Below the pieces are notes generated by a model. That model searched no databases, was not told where the DNA came from, and saw only the letters and a program-made list of their open reading frames with translations. Positions 54,574 to 62,932 of a DNA stretch of 64,000 bases are shown here, in pieces (positions within the stretch are counted from its first letter, which is position 1; each line of letters begins with the position of its first letter). This DNA comes from Nitrospirales bacterium LBB_01 (GTDB lineage Bacteria; Nitrospirota; Thermodesulfovibrionia; Thermodesulfovibrionales; Magnetobacteriaceae), in contig CP049016.1 of assembly GCA_004376055.2 (NCBI GenBank), positions 2,480,001 through 2,544,000 of the forward strand, given 5' to 3'. Position numbers and translations under genes: made by a program.

Positions 54574-56823
54574 ATGAAGATATCTAAAAAGGCTGTAATT
54601 GTAATGCTGATTATGTCTGTATTACCGATGTGTATTATCAGCATCCTCTTATACCATATTGCAAGTGAAACGATTATATCTCATATTTATAATGATTTGG
54701 ATGCTATTGCCTCTGTTCAGAAGAGCAGAGTTGAGACTTATATAAGCAGGAATATAGAGATGATGAACCTCATAACGAGCAGACCTCCGATGCGTGTTGC
54801 TTTAGAGCGTTATATTAGAACAGGAGAAATTTCTCAGCAAGAGATAGTTATAGGAGTTATATCAGATGCAAAGGTGGTATTAAGTGATGTATCTGATATT
54901 TTCATATTGGGAATAGATGGAAGAGTGGTTGCTTCAACGAATTCATCATTACACGATAAGAACCTTTCCAAAGAAGAATACTTTATCAAAGGGCACGAAG
55001 GCTATTCTATGGATGTTTTCTCTATAAATGATAAAAATGAAGTATTATATTACCTTTCATGCCCTCTATTTCATGAAGGGAGACAATTAGGCGTATTGGT
55101 TATAGAGACAACAGGCAAGGCAATTGAAACAATAGCGGCAAATTATCATGGAGCAGGGAAAACAGGTGAAACCACAATTGCAAGAAGAGATAAAAACGGA
55201 GATGCACTTTTTATGGTCCCTCTGAGGTTTAATCCAGATGCATTGTTAAGAAAAACAATCCCAAAAACGGAAACAGGGGTGGCTATAACAAAGGCATTAC
55301 TAAAAAAAGAACTGACATTCTATGATTTAATGGATTATAGAGGAGAGCATGTTATATCTGCAACGAGGTATATTAAGGAAACAGATTGGGGTCTGGTAGT
55401 TAAAATAGACAGAGACGAGGCTTTCTCATCGCTTTATTATGTACGCAATCTTTTTATAGTATTCACCATGTTAATAACGATAATAGTGATCATAGTCTCT
55501 CATTTTATATCTCGTTCGTTAACAACCCCCATTGTAAGACTAACAGATGTAGCAAAGAGAATTAGAAATGGCGGTGAGTATCAAACAGCATTTATCTCCT
55601 CAAATGATGAAGTAGGGTTTTTGTCTGCTACTTTTAACGAGATGACAAGGAGCCTATTAGATACAAAAAATAGGTTAGAACATGAAATGCAAGATCATAT
55701 AAGGTTAGCACAACGCAACAAAACCATCTTACAAACATCCATTGATGGTTTTTGGATAGTGAACACAGAGGGAAAGTTAATACAGGCCAATGAAGCATAT
55801 TGTAATATGTCTGGCTATACACAGCAAGAATTGTCTCAAATGAGAGTAAATGATATTGAATTAATAGAGACACCTGCTGAAACAAAAAAACGCATCACAC
55901 GAATAATGGAGACAGGTAGAGATAGATTTGAAACAAGGCATAGGTGTAAGACTGGTATGATTATGGATGTTGAAGTAAGTGTTAATTTTATTAAAAGCGA
56001 TAATTTAATGTTTTCATTTATACGAGACATAACACACCGCAAACAAATAGAAGAAGAAATAAAAAGAATAAACCTGAACCTGCAAAAGAGAGTGGAAGAA
56101 GAAGTAGCCAAAAACCGCACCATGGATCAGTTAATGTTTGAACAATCCAGGTATATTTCCATGTGTGAATTATTGATGAACATCTCTCACCATTGGAGAC
56201 AACCACTGTGTGGAATCGGTGTTTCTGTCCAGGACATAAAAGACGCCTATCTGCATGGGGAGTTAAATGAGACATACATAACCAGGAATGTTGAAAATGC
56301 AATGAATGAACTTCAAAAACTATCGGATACAATAGATAACTTTAGAGGTTTTTATACCCAAGACAAGGAACAGACTGAATTCAACATATCAGGTGAGATA
56401 AACAAAGCCGAAGCACTTCTATCAGGATATATCAAAGAGAAGGGTATAGTTATTGATAAAGAATTAGACGAGACGTTAATGACAAAAGGGTATCCGAATG
56501 ACTTTTCCAACGTACTTTTAAATATTCTCACAAACGCCAAGGATAAATTTGAGAAAAATAACATCACCGGTGGAATTATTAAGATAAAGTTAAATGAGGA
56601 TGTTACTACAGGTAGGGTGATTATATCTGTTTCGGATAATGGTGGTGAAATCCCAGCAGATATAAAAAACAAAGTGTTTGAACCATATTTTACCACCAAA
56701 GATAAGGCACAGGGGGTTGGAATGGGATTATATATGGCAAAGGTAATCATAGAGAAAAACATGAAAGGTACCATTTCTGTAAGAAACATAGATGGCTGGT
56801 GTGAGTTCAGGATAGAGATATGA
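54574..56823 (+). CDS. Cache-HAMP-PAS sensor histidine kinase
   Basis: 749 residues: membrane helix (about 7-29), a large periplasmic double-Cache domain (about 35-285; DIFILGIDGRVVAST, DYRGEHVISATRYI), second helix (about 292-312), HAMP, PAS (about 385-490, ending FIRDITHRKQ), coiled coil, then a HWRQPL-class kinase core: MNISHHWRQPLCGIG, NVLLNILTNAKDKFE, SDNGGEIPADI, GVGMGLYMAKVIIE. Its stop overlaps the receiver gene (ATGA), so the two form a two-component pair. AT-rich compared with many neighbours. Confidence 0.9.
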   Translation: MKISKKAVIVMLIMSVLPMCIISILLYHIASETIISHIYNDLDAIASVQKSRVETYISRNIEMMNLITSRPPMRVALERYIRTGEISQQEIVIGVISDAKVVLSDVSDIFILGIDGRVVASTNSSLHDKNLSKEEYFIKGHEGYSMDVFSINDKNEVLYYLSCPLFHEGRQLGVLVIETTGKAIETIAANYHGAGKTGETTIARRDKNGDALFMVPLRFNPDALLRKTIPKTETGVAITKALLKKELTFYDLMDYRGEHVISATRYIKETDWGLVVKIDRDEAFSSLYYVRNLFIVFTMLITIIVIIVSHFISRSLTTPIVRLTDVAKRIRNGGEYQTAFISSNDEVGFLSATFNEMTRSLLDTKNRLEHEMQDHIRLAQRNKTILQTSIDGFWIVNTEGKLIQANEAYCNMSGYTQQELSQMRVNDIELIETPAETKKRITRIMETGRDRFETRHRCKTGMIMDVEVSVNFIKSDNLMFSFIRDITHRKQIEEEIKRINLNLQKRVEEEVAKNRTMDQLMFEQSRYISMCELLMNISHHWRQPLCGIGVSVQDIKDAYLHGELNETYITRNVENAMNELQKLSDTIDNFRGFYTQDKEQTEFNISGEINKAEALLSGYIKEKGIVIDKELDETLMTKGYPNDFSNVLLNILTNAKDKFEKNNITGGIIKIKLNEDVTTGRVIISVSDNGGEIPADIKNKVFEPYFTTKDKAQGVGMGLYMAKVIIEKNMKGTISVRNIDGWCEFRIEI

Positions 56824-57200
56824 CAGATAACACTGTACTAAAAACATTAACATTGCTTTACGTAGAGGATGAGGCGAATATAAGAGAAGTGATTTCTCGT
56901 TTTTTAAACAGAAGGGTTGCTGTTGTTTATGAAGCACAAAATGGCAAGGAGGGTTTGGATATTTACACATTAAACAAATCTGAAATTGATGTAGTGATAA
57001 CTGATATTCAAATGCCTGTCATGGATGGGATGACTATGATTGAAGAAATACTGAAAACAGATGTAACTCAGCCAATTATAATAACCACCGCCTATAAGGA
57101 TGAACAACATACCAGCGATAGGGTGTGCAGAAATATCATTAAACCGATTAATCTGGAGCATTTGGCGGAGAGTATTTTGTATTGTGTGGGGAGTAGGTAG
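56820..57200 (+). CDS. single-domain response regulator
   Basis: 126-residue receiver with no output domain: LLYVEDEANIREVISRFL, phospho-acceptor in VVITDIQMPVMDG, Thr/Lys positions in IIITTAYKDEQHT and IIKPINLEHL. Probably phosphorylated by the overlapping Cache kinase and acting through a protein partner. Two C-terminal fragments of close relatives lie nearby (52316-52445 and 54486-54551). Confidence 0.9.
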   Translation: MTDNTVLKTLTLLYVEDEANIREVISRFLNRRVAVVYEAQNGKEGLDIYTLNKSEIDVVITDIQMPVMDGMTMIEEILKTDVTQPIIITTAYKDEQHTSDRVCRNIIKPINLEHLAESILYCVGSR

Positions 57201-57289
57201 GTGGTAAGTCCAAATAAAATAAAGATTACTGATAAAAAGACTTATGTTCACCAGTTGGGAATTAGGACAGAATGTACTTAATCTCTAAT

Positions 57290-57677
57290 TTTTTCAGAGA
57301 GTGTTCAGCAAACTGTGTCATGAGCTTTGAATAATAATATAAGAAAAGCTAACAGTAGGGATGACACAATGAGTAAGCAAGAGCCGACACAATTAAAGGG
57401 ATTCGATTTTGAATCATTTCAGCAGGAGGCAATCAAGCAGTTAAAATCAGGCAAACCGCTAAGTGGTAAAGAGGTAGTAATAACACCGCTAATAAAACTA
57501 ATTCTTGAGGCGGCATTGGAAGGGGAGTTAGACAACCATCTAAGTGATGAAAGAGAATCTGGAGGGAGGAACCGGAAAAACGGGTCAACCACCAAGACAG
57601 TGAAAACGGATCAAATAGCGTTTGAACTGGAGACGCCACGGGATCGCAACAGCAGTTTTGAGCCTGAGATAGTGAAA
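57290..57677 (+). pseudogene. 5' part of an IS256-family element, truncated
   Basis: A transposase start at 57369 (MSKQEPTQLKGFDFESFQQE) continues through LKSGKPLSGKEVVITPLIKL and the LEAALEGELDNHLSDERESG stretch typical of IS256/mutator transposases to EPEIVK. At about 57677 it joins the reverse strand of a broken toxin gene, and the rest of the element, including the DDE residues, is absent. A likely left end (GTGTTCAGCAAACTGTGTCA) lies near 57300; the exact edge is unsure. Confidence 0.75.
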
Positions 57678-57823
57678 ATGTCCATCTCTTTAAATGGTAT
57701 TACACCGCAATCAAGATGGTCAACCAAAGCATTGACAACCTGCCTTAATCTCTGCTGCGTTTCTCTGTCTTGCGCCTCAATAAATTTAACAGCCTTGTTT
57801 TTAATTTCTAACGTCCAAGCCAT
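57677..57823 (-). pseudogene. RelE-like toxin, 3' end lost
   Basis: About 49 residues: MAWTLEIKNKAVKFIEAQDR, QQRLRQVVNALVDHL, CGVIPFKEMDI, like the N-terminal half of RelE/HigB-type toxins (about 85-90 residues). The catalytic C-terminal strands are missing because the IS256 fragment replaces them. Overlaps the antitoxin end by 16 bases, the usual TA spacing. Confidence 0.7.
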
Positions 57824-57984
57824 TGTGTTATATCAATGAAATCATTTGTATTATCATTAAAGTCCTCCTCATCATCATCATCATGGCTTTGCCTAATCTC
57901 TGCCATTTCCTCTTGTGATACATACGGAAGCAGACTTACAGATAAATTGATAAACTCCTCTCTGATGACCTCTCTCACAATCTC
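57808..57984 (-). pseudogene. antitoxin gene, 3' part, interrupted by IS copy 2
   Basis: Codes EIVREVIREEFINLSVSLLP, YVSQEEMAEIRQS and an acidic tail (DDDDEEDFNDNTNDF, ITQWLGR). Joined to the 5' part at 59296-59337 after removing the IS and one CTC duplicate, the frame is continuous: KLKEIVREV. The open frame that starts at 58011 uses IS bases and is artificial. Confidence 0.85.
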
Positions 57985-58092
57985 TATAGTGGACCCCATT
58001 GTCAAGACCACTTTTTAGTGGACTTAAGGTATAGCCCTCTAAGAGGGTATTTAGTCTGTTAGTATAAGGGTAAGGGATAGGGTAATGCATCC

Positions 58093-58920
58093 TTACGCCG
58101 CCATCGCAAAATCAGAGCTTTTATAAACCTCGGCAGGTGTTTTGCCTCTAAGCGTAGAATGCGGACGCTCATTGTTATAAAAATCAAAATAGCTCCTTAG
58201 CGCTTTAATCAACTCATCAACAGTTTCATAATCTTTTATATAAACCTCCTCATACTTGACACTGCGCCACAGCCGCTCAATCATGATATTATCCATAGCC
58301 CGTCCTCTGCCATCCATACTTATCCGAATCCCATTGCTCTGAAGCACATTGATAAACGCTGCCCCTGTATACTGGCTGCCTTGATCTGTGTTGAATATCT
58401 CAGGACTGCCATAGAGCCTAAGGGCTCGCTCAAGGCTACTTACGCAAAAACCATCATCCATTGTCACTGACACCTCCCATGACAGCACATAGCGGCTATA
58501 CCAGTCCATTACTGCTGTCAGATACACAAAGCCATGTCTCATTCGAATATACGTTATATCACTGCACCAGACTTGGTTGATGATAGTAATATCTAATAAT
58601 CGCAGTAGATAAGGGTAAACTTTATGTTGCTTATTCCGTACTGTCGTTCTTTTTCTGGGTGCTATAGATACAAGACCCATCAACATCATCAAACGCTTTA
58701 CTCGCTTGCGATTTACTTTATATCCTGCTCGGAAAAGAATGTAAACCATTGTGCGGCTTCCATACCATGGATGCATTGTGTACTGCTCATCTATTGCCCT
58801 CATCACCTTCAAATTCTCCTCGCTCTCCGGTACTGCCTGACGATAATAACTGGAGCGTGGAAGGCTTAGCAGGTTACACTGCTGACGAATACCCAATTCC
58901 TTATTTGCTGGCTCTATCAT
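58093..58920 (-). CDS. IS3-family transposase OrfB (copy 2)
   Basis: Same 275-residue DDE transposase as copy 1 except Gly instead of Ser at residue 10. All three catalytic acidic residues are present, so it looks functional. Confidence 0.93.
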   Translation of the reverse strand: MIEPANKELGIRQQCNLLSLPRSSYYRQAVPESEENLKVMRAIDEQYTMHPWYGSRTMVYILFRAGYKVNRKRVKRLMMLMGLVSIAPRKRTTVRNKQHKVYPYLLRLLDITIINQVWCSDITYIRMRHGFVYLTAVMDWYSRYVLSWEVSVTMDDGFCVSSLERALRLYGSPEIFNTDQGSQYTGAAFINVLQSNGIRISMDGRGRAMDNIMIERLWRSVKYEEVYIKDYETVDELIKALRSYFDFYNNERPHSTLRGKTPAEVYKSSDFAMAA

Positions 58921-58934
58921 CGCTCGTTTCTCAC

Positions 58935-59228
58935 TTACCGTTGCGCAAGTAACAGGCTCTTTTTTTTTAGCCAGTCCACTTCTACTTGCAACTTCCCTAT
59001 TTGACTATATAACCGCTCTCGCTCTGATTCATATGCCGCCTGAGAATTTTCTTGCACTCCATTAAATAACGTTGACGCCCCTTCTACTAAATGCTTTTTC
59101 CATTCATTCACCTGGTTCACATGAATATCAAATTCCTGCGCTATCTCATTGGCTGTCCTCTGACCTTTGAGCGCTTCTATTGCTACTTTTGCTTTGTACT
59201 CTTTGCCAAACTTCCGTCTGTTTTTCAT
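58935..59228 (-). CDS. IS3-family OrfA (copy 2)
   Basis: Identical 97-residue OrfA with HTH, coiled coil and the A AAA AAG slippery end used for the OrfAB fusion. Confidence 0.92.
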   Translation of the reverse strand: MKNRRKFGKEYKAKVAIEALKGQRTANEIAQEFDIHVNQVNEWKKHLVEGASTLFNGVQENSQAAYESERERLYSQIGKLQVEVDWLKKKSLLLAQR

Positions 59229-59295
59229 TTTATCCTCCCATTCATTACAACCAGCTCTATCTTAACTGATTGTCTCATATTTGGGATCCACTATA

Positions 59296-59337
59296 CTCTT
59301 TAAGCTTTGACTCCTCAACTAAAATGCTCACTGGCAC
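59296..59337 (-). pseudogene. antitoxin gene, 5' part, interrupted by IS copy 2
   Basis: Fourteen codons from a GTG at 59337 (AGAGGG just upstream): MPVSILVEESKLKE, reading in frame into the 3' part across the insertion. The remaining gap to 59507 shows no gene beyond a short unassigned open stretch (SYEITQALKRLGIEG, 59448-59495, plus strand). Confidence 0.75.
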
Positions 59338-59507
59338 CCCTCTCTTTCTTCAATAAAATAGAGTAGCTATTCAAAACGCTGCCATGATAATCAATACTAA
59401 CACATTACATAAATAATGGGCAAAACCATATCAACAAAACGTTAAAGAGCTATGAAATCACACAGGCATTAAAGCGGCTTGGGATAGAGGGGTAGAAACC
59501 ACCTCGT

Positions 59508-59882
59508 TTATTTACTAACGGTCTTTGAAGATTCAGAAGAGTCTGAGCTACCTTTAGAGGCGGTTTCTGTCTTAGTTTCCGTCTTAGTTGATGCTGCGTC
59601 GGACTTAGTTGAAGTTTCCGACTTTGAACTGTCTCCTGTGCCTGATGAGGTATCTTTAGATGGCGTTGCCGGTTTTTCTTTATCCAGCGCTGCTTTTCTG
59701 TCCTTAGATGGATAATCCGTCACATACCAGCCCTCTCCTTTTAACACAAACGCAGTATTAGATATTAGTTTCCTAAGCTCTCCGCCACACTTATTACAGG
59801 TTGACACGGGTGCGTCGCTGAATTTCTGTATTACTTCAAAAACATCTTTACATTGTAAACATTCGTACTCATAAAGCGGCAT
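59508..59882 (-). CDS. FmdB-type zinc-ribbon protein
   Basis: 124 residues. The first 60 are a FmdB/CxxC_CxxC_SSSS zinc ribbon: MPLYEYECLQCKDVFEVIQK, CNKCGGELRKLIS, FVLKGEGWYVTDYPSK. The rest is a low-complexity Ser/Thr/Lys/Glu tail. FmdB was named for a putative regulator of formamidase; function in general is unknown. TAGGAGG precedes the ATG and a TATAAT (59931-59926 on the minus strand) may be the -10. Confidence 0.85.
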   Translation of the reverse strand: MPLYEYECLQCKDVFEVIQKFSDAPVSTCNKCGGELRKLISNTAFVLKGEGWYVTDYPSKDRKAALDKEKPATPSKDTSSGTGDSSKSETSTKSDAASTKTETKTETASKGSSDSSESSKTVSK

Positions 59883-59957
59883 TCACATAACCTCCTACAA
59901 AGGCACATTTTTTAATTACACATCCATTATAACACACAACGCCTAAGAAGTGGTGCT

Positions 59958-61586
59958 TCATGAGAGAGATTTTATATGAGATCTGGCAGTATCTGCCTTA
60001 GCACTGTACTCTGGTAATTTTTTTGTCTCAGACAGGAAAAGTTTCCAATAGAGCAAGGCGTTTTCAGTTTTCTCAAGATACTCGCAGGTGAGGGCAAGAT
60101 TAAACAGCGCATCCAGTGAAGAGCGGTTTAGTTTATAAGCTTTTTTGTAATCAGCCGCCGCCTCCTCATAGTTACCTGTGGCAAAGTGCGCATTTCCGCG
60201 GCTCTGATATGCCTTAACATAGTCCGGTTTAACACTTATGGCATGTCCATAATCCGCTATGGCCTCATCCATTCTGCCAAGTTTTCTTAGAACAACTCCA
60301 CGGTTAAAGTACGCCTCGGCGTAGTTTTCATCAAGCTCTATTGCTTTAGTGTAATCCTCTACGGCTTTTTCACTGCGGCCTGCCGCAAAAAATGTAACGC
60401 CCCGATTGTAGTACGTCTCGGCAGATTTAGGGTTTAGCCGTATTGAGTCCTTAAAATCGCTTATCGCCTCATCAAAGCGCCCCAGTGCGTGATATGTGCT
60501 CCCACGGCTTCTGTACGCATCTGGGTTTGAAGCTTTAAGTCTGAGTGCGGCATTAAAACACTCCAGTGCCTCGTTATAGAATTTAAGATTAAAAAGCGAT
60601 ATGCCTTTATTTATTAGTTCCCATGATTTCATGACGTCAGAGCTGTCGTCCTGATATACCCTTGAGCCGGTAAAGGACTGATACATGTCGTTGAGCTCAT
60701 CCCGTATAACGCTAAAATTATTATATCGTTTGTCACGGTCCTTATTTAGACAGGTGTCAATCAGGGTGGTAAGTTTACCGGGTAAATCAGGGATAGGTTT
60801 TGGGATTGCTTTTAAGTGGAGAGCTTTTATCTCATCCAGATTTTTTGCCGAAAACGGCGGGGCGCCTGTAATCATTTCATAAAACACGCAGCCAAACGCA
60901 TAAATATCAGCTCTTGTGTCCAACTCCTTATTTAGCCACTGCTCCGGTGACATGTAGTAGGGAGTGCCCACAATTGTACCTGTCTGAGTCAGCTCAAAAT
61001 CCTCTAATTCGTCATCTGTTGAGCGTTTTTTATCTGCTTTAGCCTCTGGCTCCAATGCAAGCTTTACAAGTCCAAAGTCCGTTATTTTTACTATTTTATC
61101 GGCTGTGACCATAATGTTGGCAGGTTTAATATCTCTGTAAATAAACGGCCGTTTCATTTCTTTAAACTTAGCTGCGGCATGTACCATGCCACTGCAAAAC
61201 TGCAGCGCAAAGTTAATGCTGCCGGGTAAATCTATACCACCCTTTTTTATCCAGCCCTTTAGCTCTGCCCCGTACTTTTCACTCCCCTCTATATACTCAA
61301 GACAGATAAACGGCAAATCCTCTATTTTAGTGACATACTCGGCCTGTACAATGTTTTGATGCTTTTCAAGCCGCACCCATGTCTCAGCCTCCCACATAAA
61401 TCGAGCACTGAGGGTTTTGCTGTTAAGATACTGCTGCTGAAGGGTTTTTAGCGCTACTTTTTTCTTAAACTTGTGGTCATAGCAAAGATACACAATCCCC
61501 ATTCCGCCGGCTTTGATGTCTGTGACCTCATACCGCCTCGTAATTTCGTCGCCTTTTTTCCATTTGCTCTCAACAGTTGATGTCAT
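59958..61586 (-). CDS. Ser/Thr protein kinase with TPR domain
   Basis: 542 residues. Hanks-type kinase (about 15-295): GGMGIVYLCYDHKFKKKVALK, catalytic loop FIYRDIKPANIMV, KITDFGLVKLA, activation segment end GTPYYMSPEQW, and DIYAFGCVFYEMITG. Then about six TPRs (325-525; LRLKASNPDAYRSRGSTYHA and repeats). No membrane helix, so it is cytoplasmic; TPRs would recruit partners. Promoter not identified. It is divergent from the glycosyltransferase at 61804. Confidence 0.92.
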   Translation of the reverse strand: MTSTVESKWKKGDEITRRYEVTDIKAGGMGIVYLCYDHKFKKKVALKTLQQQYLNSKTLSARFMWEAETWVRLEKHQNIVQAEYVTKIEDLPFICLEYIEGSEKYGAELKGWIKKGGIDLPGSINFALQFCSGMVHAAAKFKEMKRPFIYRDIKPANIMVTADKIVKITDFGLVKLALEPEAKADKKRSTDDELEDFELTQTGTIVGTPYYMSPEQWLNKELDTRADIYAFGCVFYEMITGAPPFSAKNLDEIKALHLKAIPKPIPDLPGKLTTLIDTCLNKDRDKRYNNFSVIRDELNDMYQSFTGSRVYQDDSSDVMKSWELINKGISLFNLKFYNEALECFNAALRLKASNPDAYRSRGSTYHALGRFDEAISDFKDSIRLNPKSAETYYNRGVTFFAAGRSEKAVEDYTKAIELDENYAEAYFNRGVVLRKLGRMDEAIADYGHAISVKPDYVKAYQSRGNAHFATGNYEEAAADYKKAYKLNRSSLDALFNLALTCEYLEKTENALLYWKLFLSETKKLPEYSAKADTARSHIKSLS

Positions 61587-61750
61587 AGTTTCCCTTGTCT
61601 TATGCTACCACAGACGGGATGTTTAAGAAAACTATAGTGGATTGAGGGCAAATGCATTATAGAGAAAACGCAATATTACCTAACCGGCACCTGCGTATTT
61701 AACTTTCTTTCAGTCCCCACTTTAAAAAAAATTGCTTAAAAAACAGGCAA

Positions 61751-61780
61751 TTGACAAGCAGACTCTTTCGTATGTATGAT
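61751..61780 (+). promoter_or_regulatory. sigma-70-type promoter of the GtrB-like gene
   Basis: TTGACA at 61751-61756, 18-base spacer and TATGAT at 61775-61780, leaving a leader of about 17 bases before the ATG at 61804. Confidence 0.6.
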
Positions 61781-61803
61781 AGTGTGACGGTTAGGCATAA
61801 AAA

Positions 61804-62778
61804 ATGTTAGAACAAGAAAAAATACATCATAATAAATGTGAAATTTCAATTGTCGTACCGATGTACAACGAATCGTCGAATGTGACTGTTTTCTTTCAAC
61901 GGTTAGTCCCTATTCTTGAGTCAACCGCATTGAGTTACGAAATAATTTGCATTAATGACGGAAGCTCTGACGACACACTTCTGAGGCTTAATGAAGAAAG
62001 ACAAAATAACCCTGCAATTGCAATCATTGATCTATCCCGTAATTTTGGTAAAGAACTTGCTCTCACTGCAGGTCTCAACTACTCAAGAGGCAATGCTGTT
62101 ATCCCCATAGACAGCGATTTACAAGACCCTCCAGAGTTAATCACCTCAATGATTGCAAAGTGGCGTGAGGGCTATGACGTCGTTTATGCAGTTAGAAGCT
62201 CTCGCTCAGGGGAGTCTTTTATGAAACGCCTCACTGCCAAAATGTTTTACAAGACAATTAATTACATTACTGACATAGACATCCCCAGAGATACCGGTGA
62301 TTTCAGACTTCTTGACAGGCGGGTTGTTGACGTGTTAAACAGAATCCCTGAAAACACCAGATTTATGAAAGGACTCTTTGCGTGGGTGGGTTTTAAGCAA
62401 ACAGGGATATTTTTTGACAGAGACCCAAGATTTTCCGGCAAAACTAAATGGAGTTACTGGAAACTGTGGAATCTTGCTATAGATGGGATAACTCTTTTCA
62501 GTGCAACTCCTTTAAAGGTATGGACTTATGCAGGGTTTTCCATCGCTTTATTCTCTTTAATGTTTGCAGTTTATATAATTATAAAAACACTGGTCAAAGG
62601 TATTGATGTTCCCGGTTATGCCTCCATAATGGTTACTGTCCTGTTTATCGGTGGAATTCAGCTTTTAAGCGTGGGGATTATGGGTGAGTATATTGGGAGG
62701 ATTTATACAGAAGCCAAAAGGCGGCCCCTCTACATAGTTAATAAGGTTTATGGTATAGACAAAGACAGTACATCCTAA
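61804..62778 (+). CDS. GtrB/DPM1-like polyprenyl-phosphate glycosyltransferase
   Basis: 324 residues: GT2 domain (ISIVVPMYNESSNVTVFFQR, IICINDGSSDDTL, VIPIDSDLQDPPELI, TGDFRLLDRRVVDVLN) and two C-terminal membrane helices (about 235-262 and 275-300) ending in GEYIGRIYTEAKRRPLYIV. Members load a sugar from a nucleotide donor onto undecaprenyl phosphate for periplasmic transfer, so it could supply the GT-C-like proteins at 28-33 kb; that link is inference. Confidence 0.9.
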   Translation: MLEQEKIHHNKCEISIVVPMYNESSNVTVFFQRLVPILESTALSYEIICINDGSSDDTLLRLNEERQNNPAIAIIDLSRNFGKELALTAGLNYSRGNAVIPIDSDLQDPPELITSMIAKWREGYDVVYAVRSSRSGESFMKRLTAKMFYKTINYITDIDIPRDTGDFRLLDRRVVDVLNRIPENTRFMKGLFAWVGFKQTGIFFDRDPRFSGKTKWSYWKLWNLAIDGITLFSATPLKVWTYAGFSIALFSLMFAVYIIIKTLVKGIDVPGYASIMVTVLFIGGIQLLSVGIMGEYIGRIYTEAKRRPLYIVNKVYGIDKDSTS

Positions 62779-62862
62779 GTGCGGCAGTTAAGATGACAGA
62801 AATGGTTGCCATACAAAAAATCTCCCACTAAACAAACTTCAAGAAAATATTCATCCTTAACA

Positions 62863-62891
62863 TTGACAAAATCTCTGCAATATTTTACATT
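62863..62891 (+). promoter_or_regulatory. possible promoter of tig
   Basis: TTGACA at 62863-62868, 17-base spacer, TACATT at 62886-62891, about 40 bases before the tig start. The -10 matches consensus at four of six positions. Confidence 0.5.
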
Positions 62892-62932
62892 AAATGCGTG
62901 CATTCAGTCATAAGTTATTTCAGGAGGTTGTA

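Larger units (their letters stand above)
57985..59295 (-). mobile_element. IS3-family insertion sequence, copy 2
   Basis: 1,311 bases, nearly identical to copy 1, with ends TATAGTGGACCCC and GGGATCCACTATA. It is flanked by CTC on both sides (57982-57984 and 59296-59298), a three-base target duplication that restores the antitoxin frame when one copy is removed. This fixes the element's borders. Confidence 0.95.

Noticed and set aside
57327-57839. 170-residue open frame as one protein
   Set aside because: Residues after about 57677 are the antisense of the toxin gene; only the first part is real IS256 transposase.
57985-58011. Extra N-terminal residues of the antitoxin frame (MVLTMGST)
   Set aside because: They come from the IS end; the true 5' part lies beyond the IS at 59296-59337.
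59448-59495. Short open stretch SYEITQALKRLGIEG ending at TAG
   Set aside because: Looks like the end of some gene, but too short to assign to any family.
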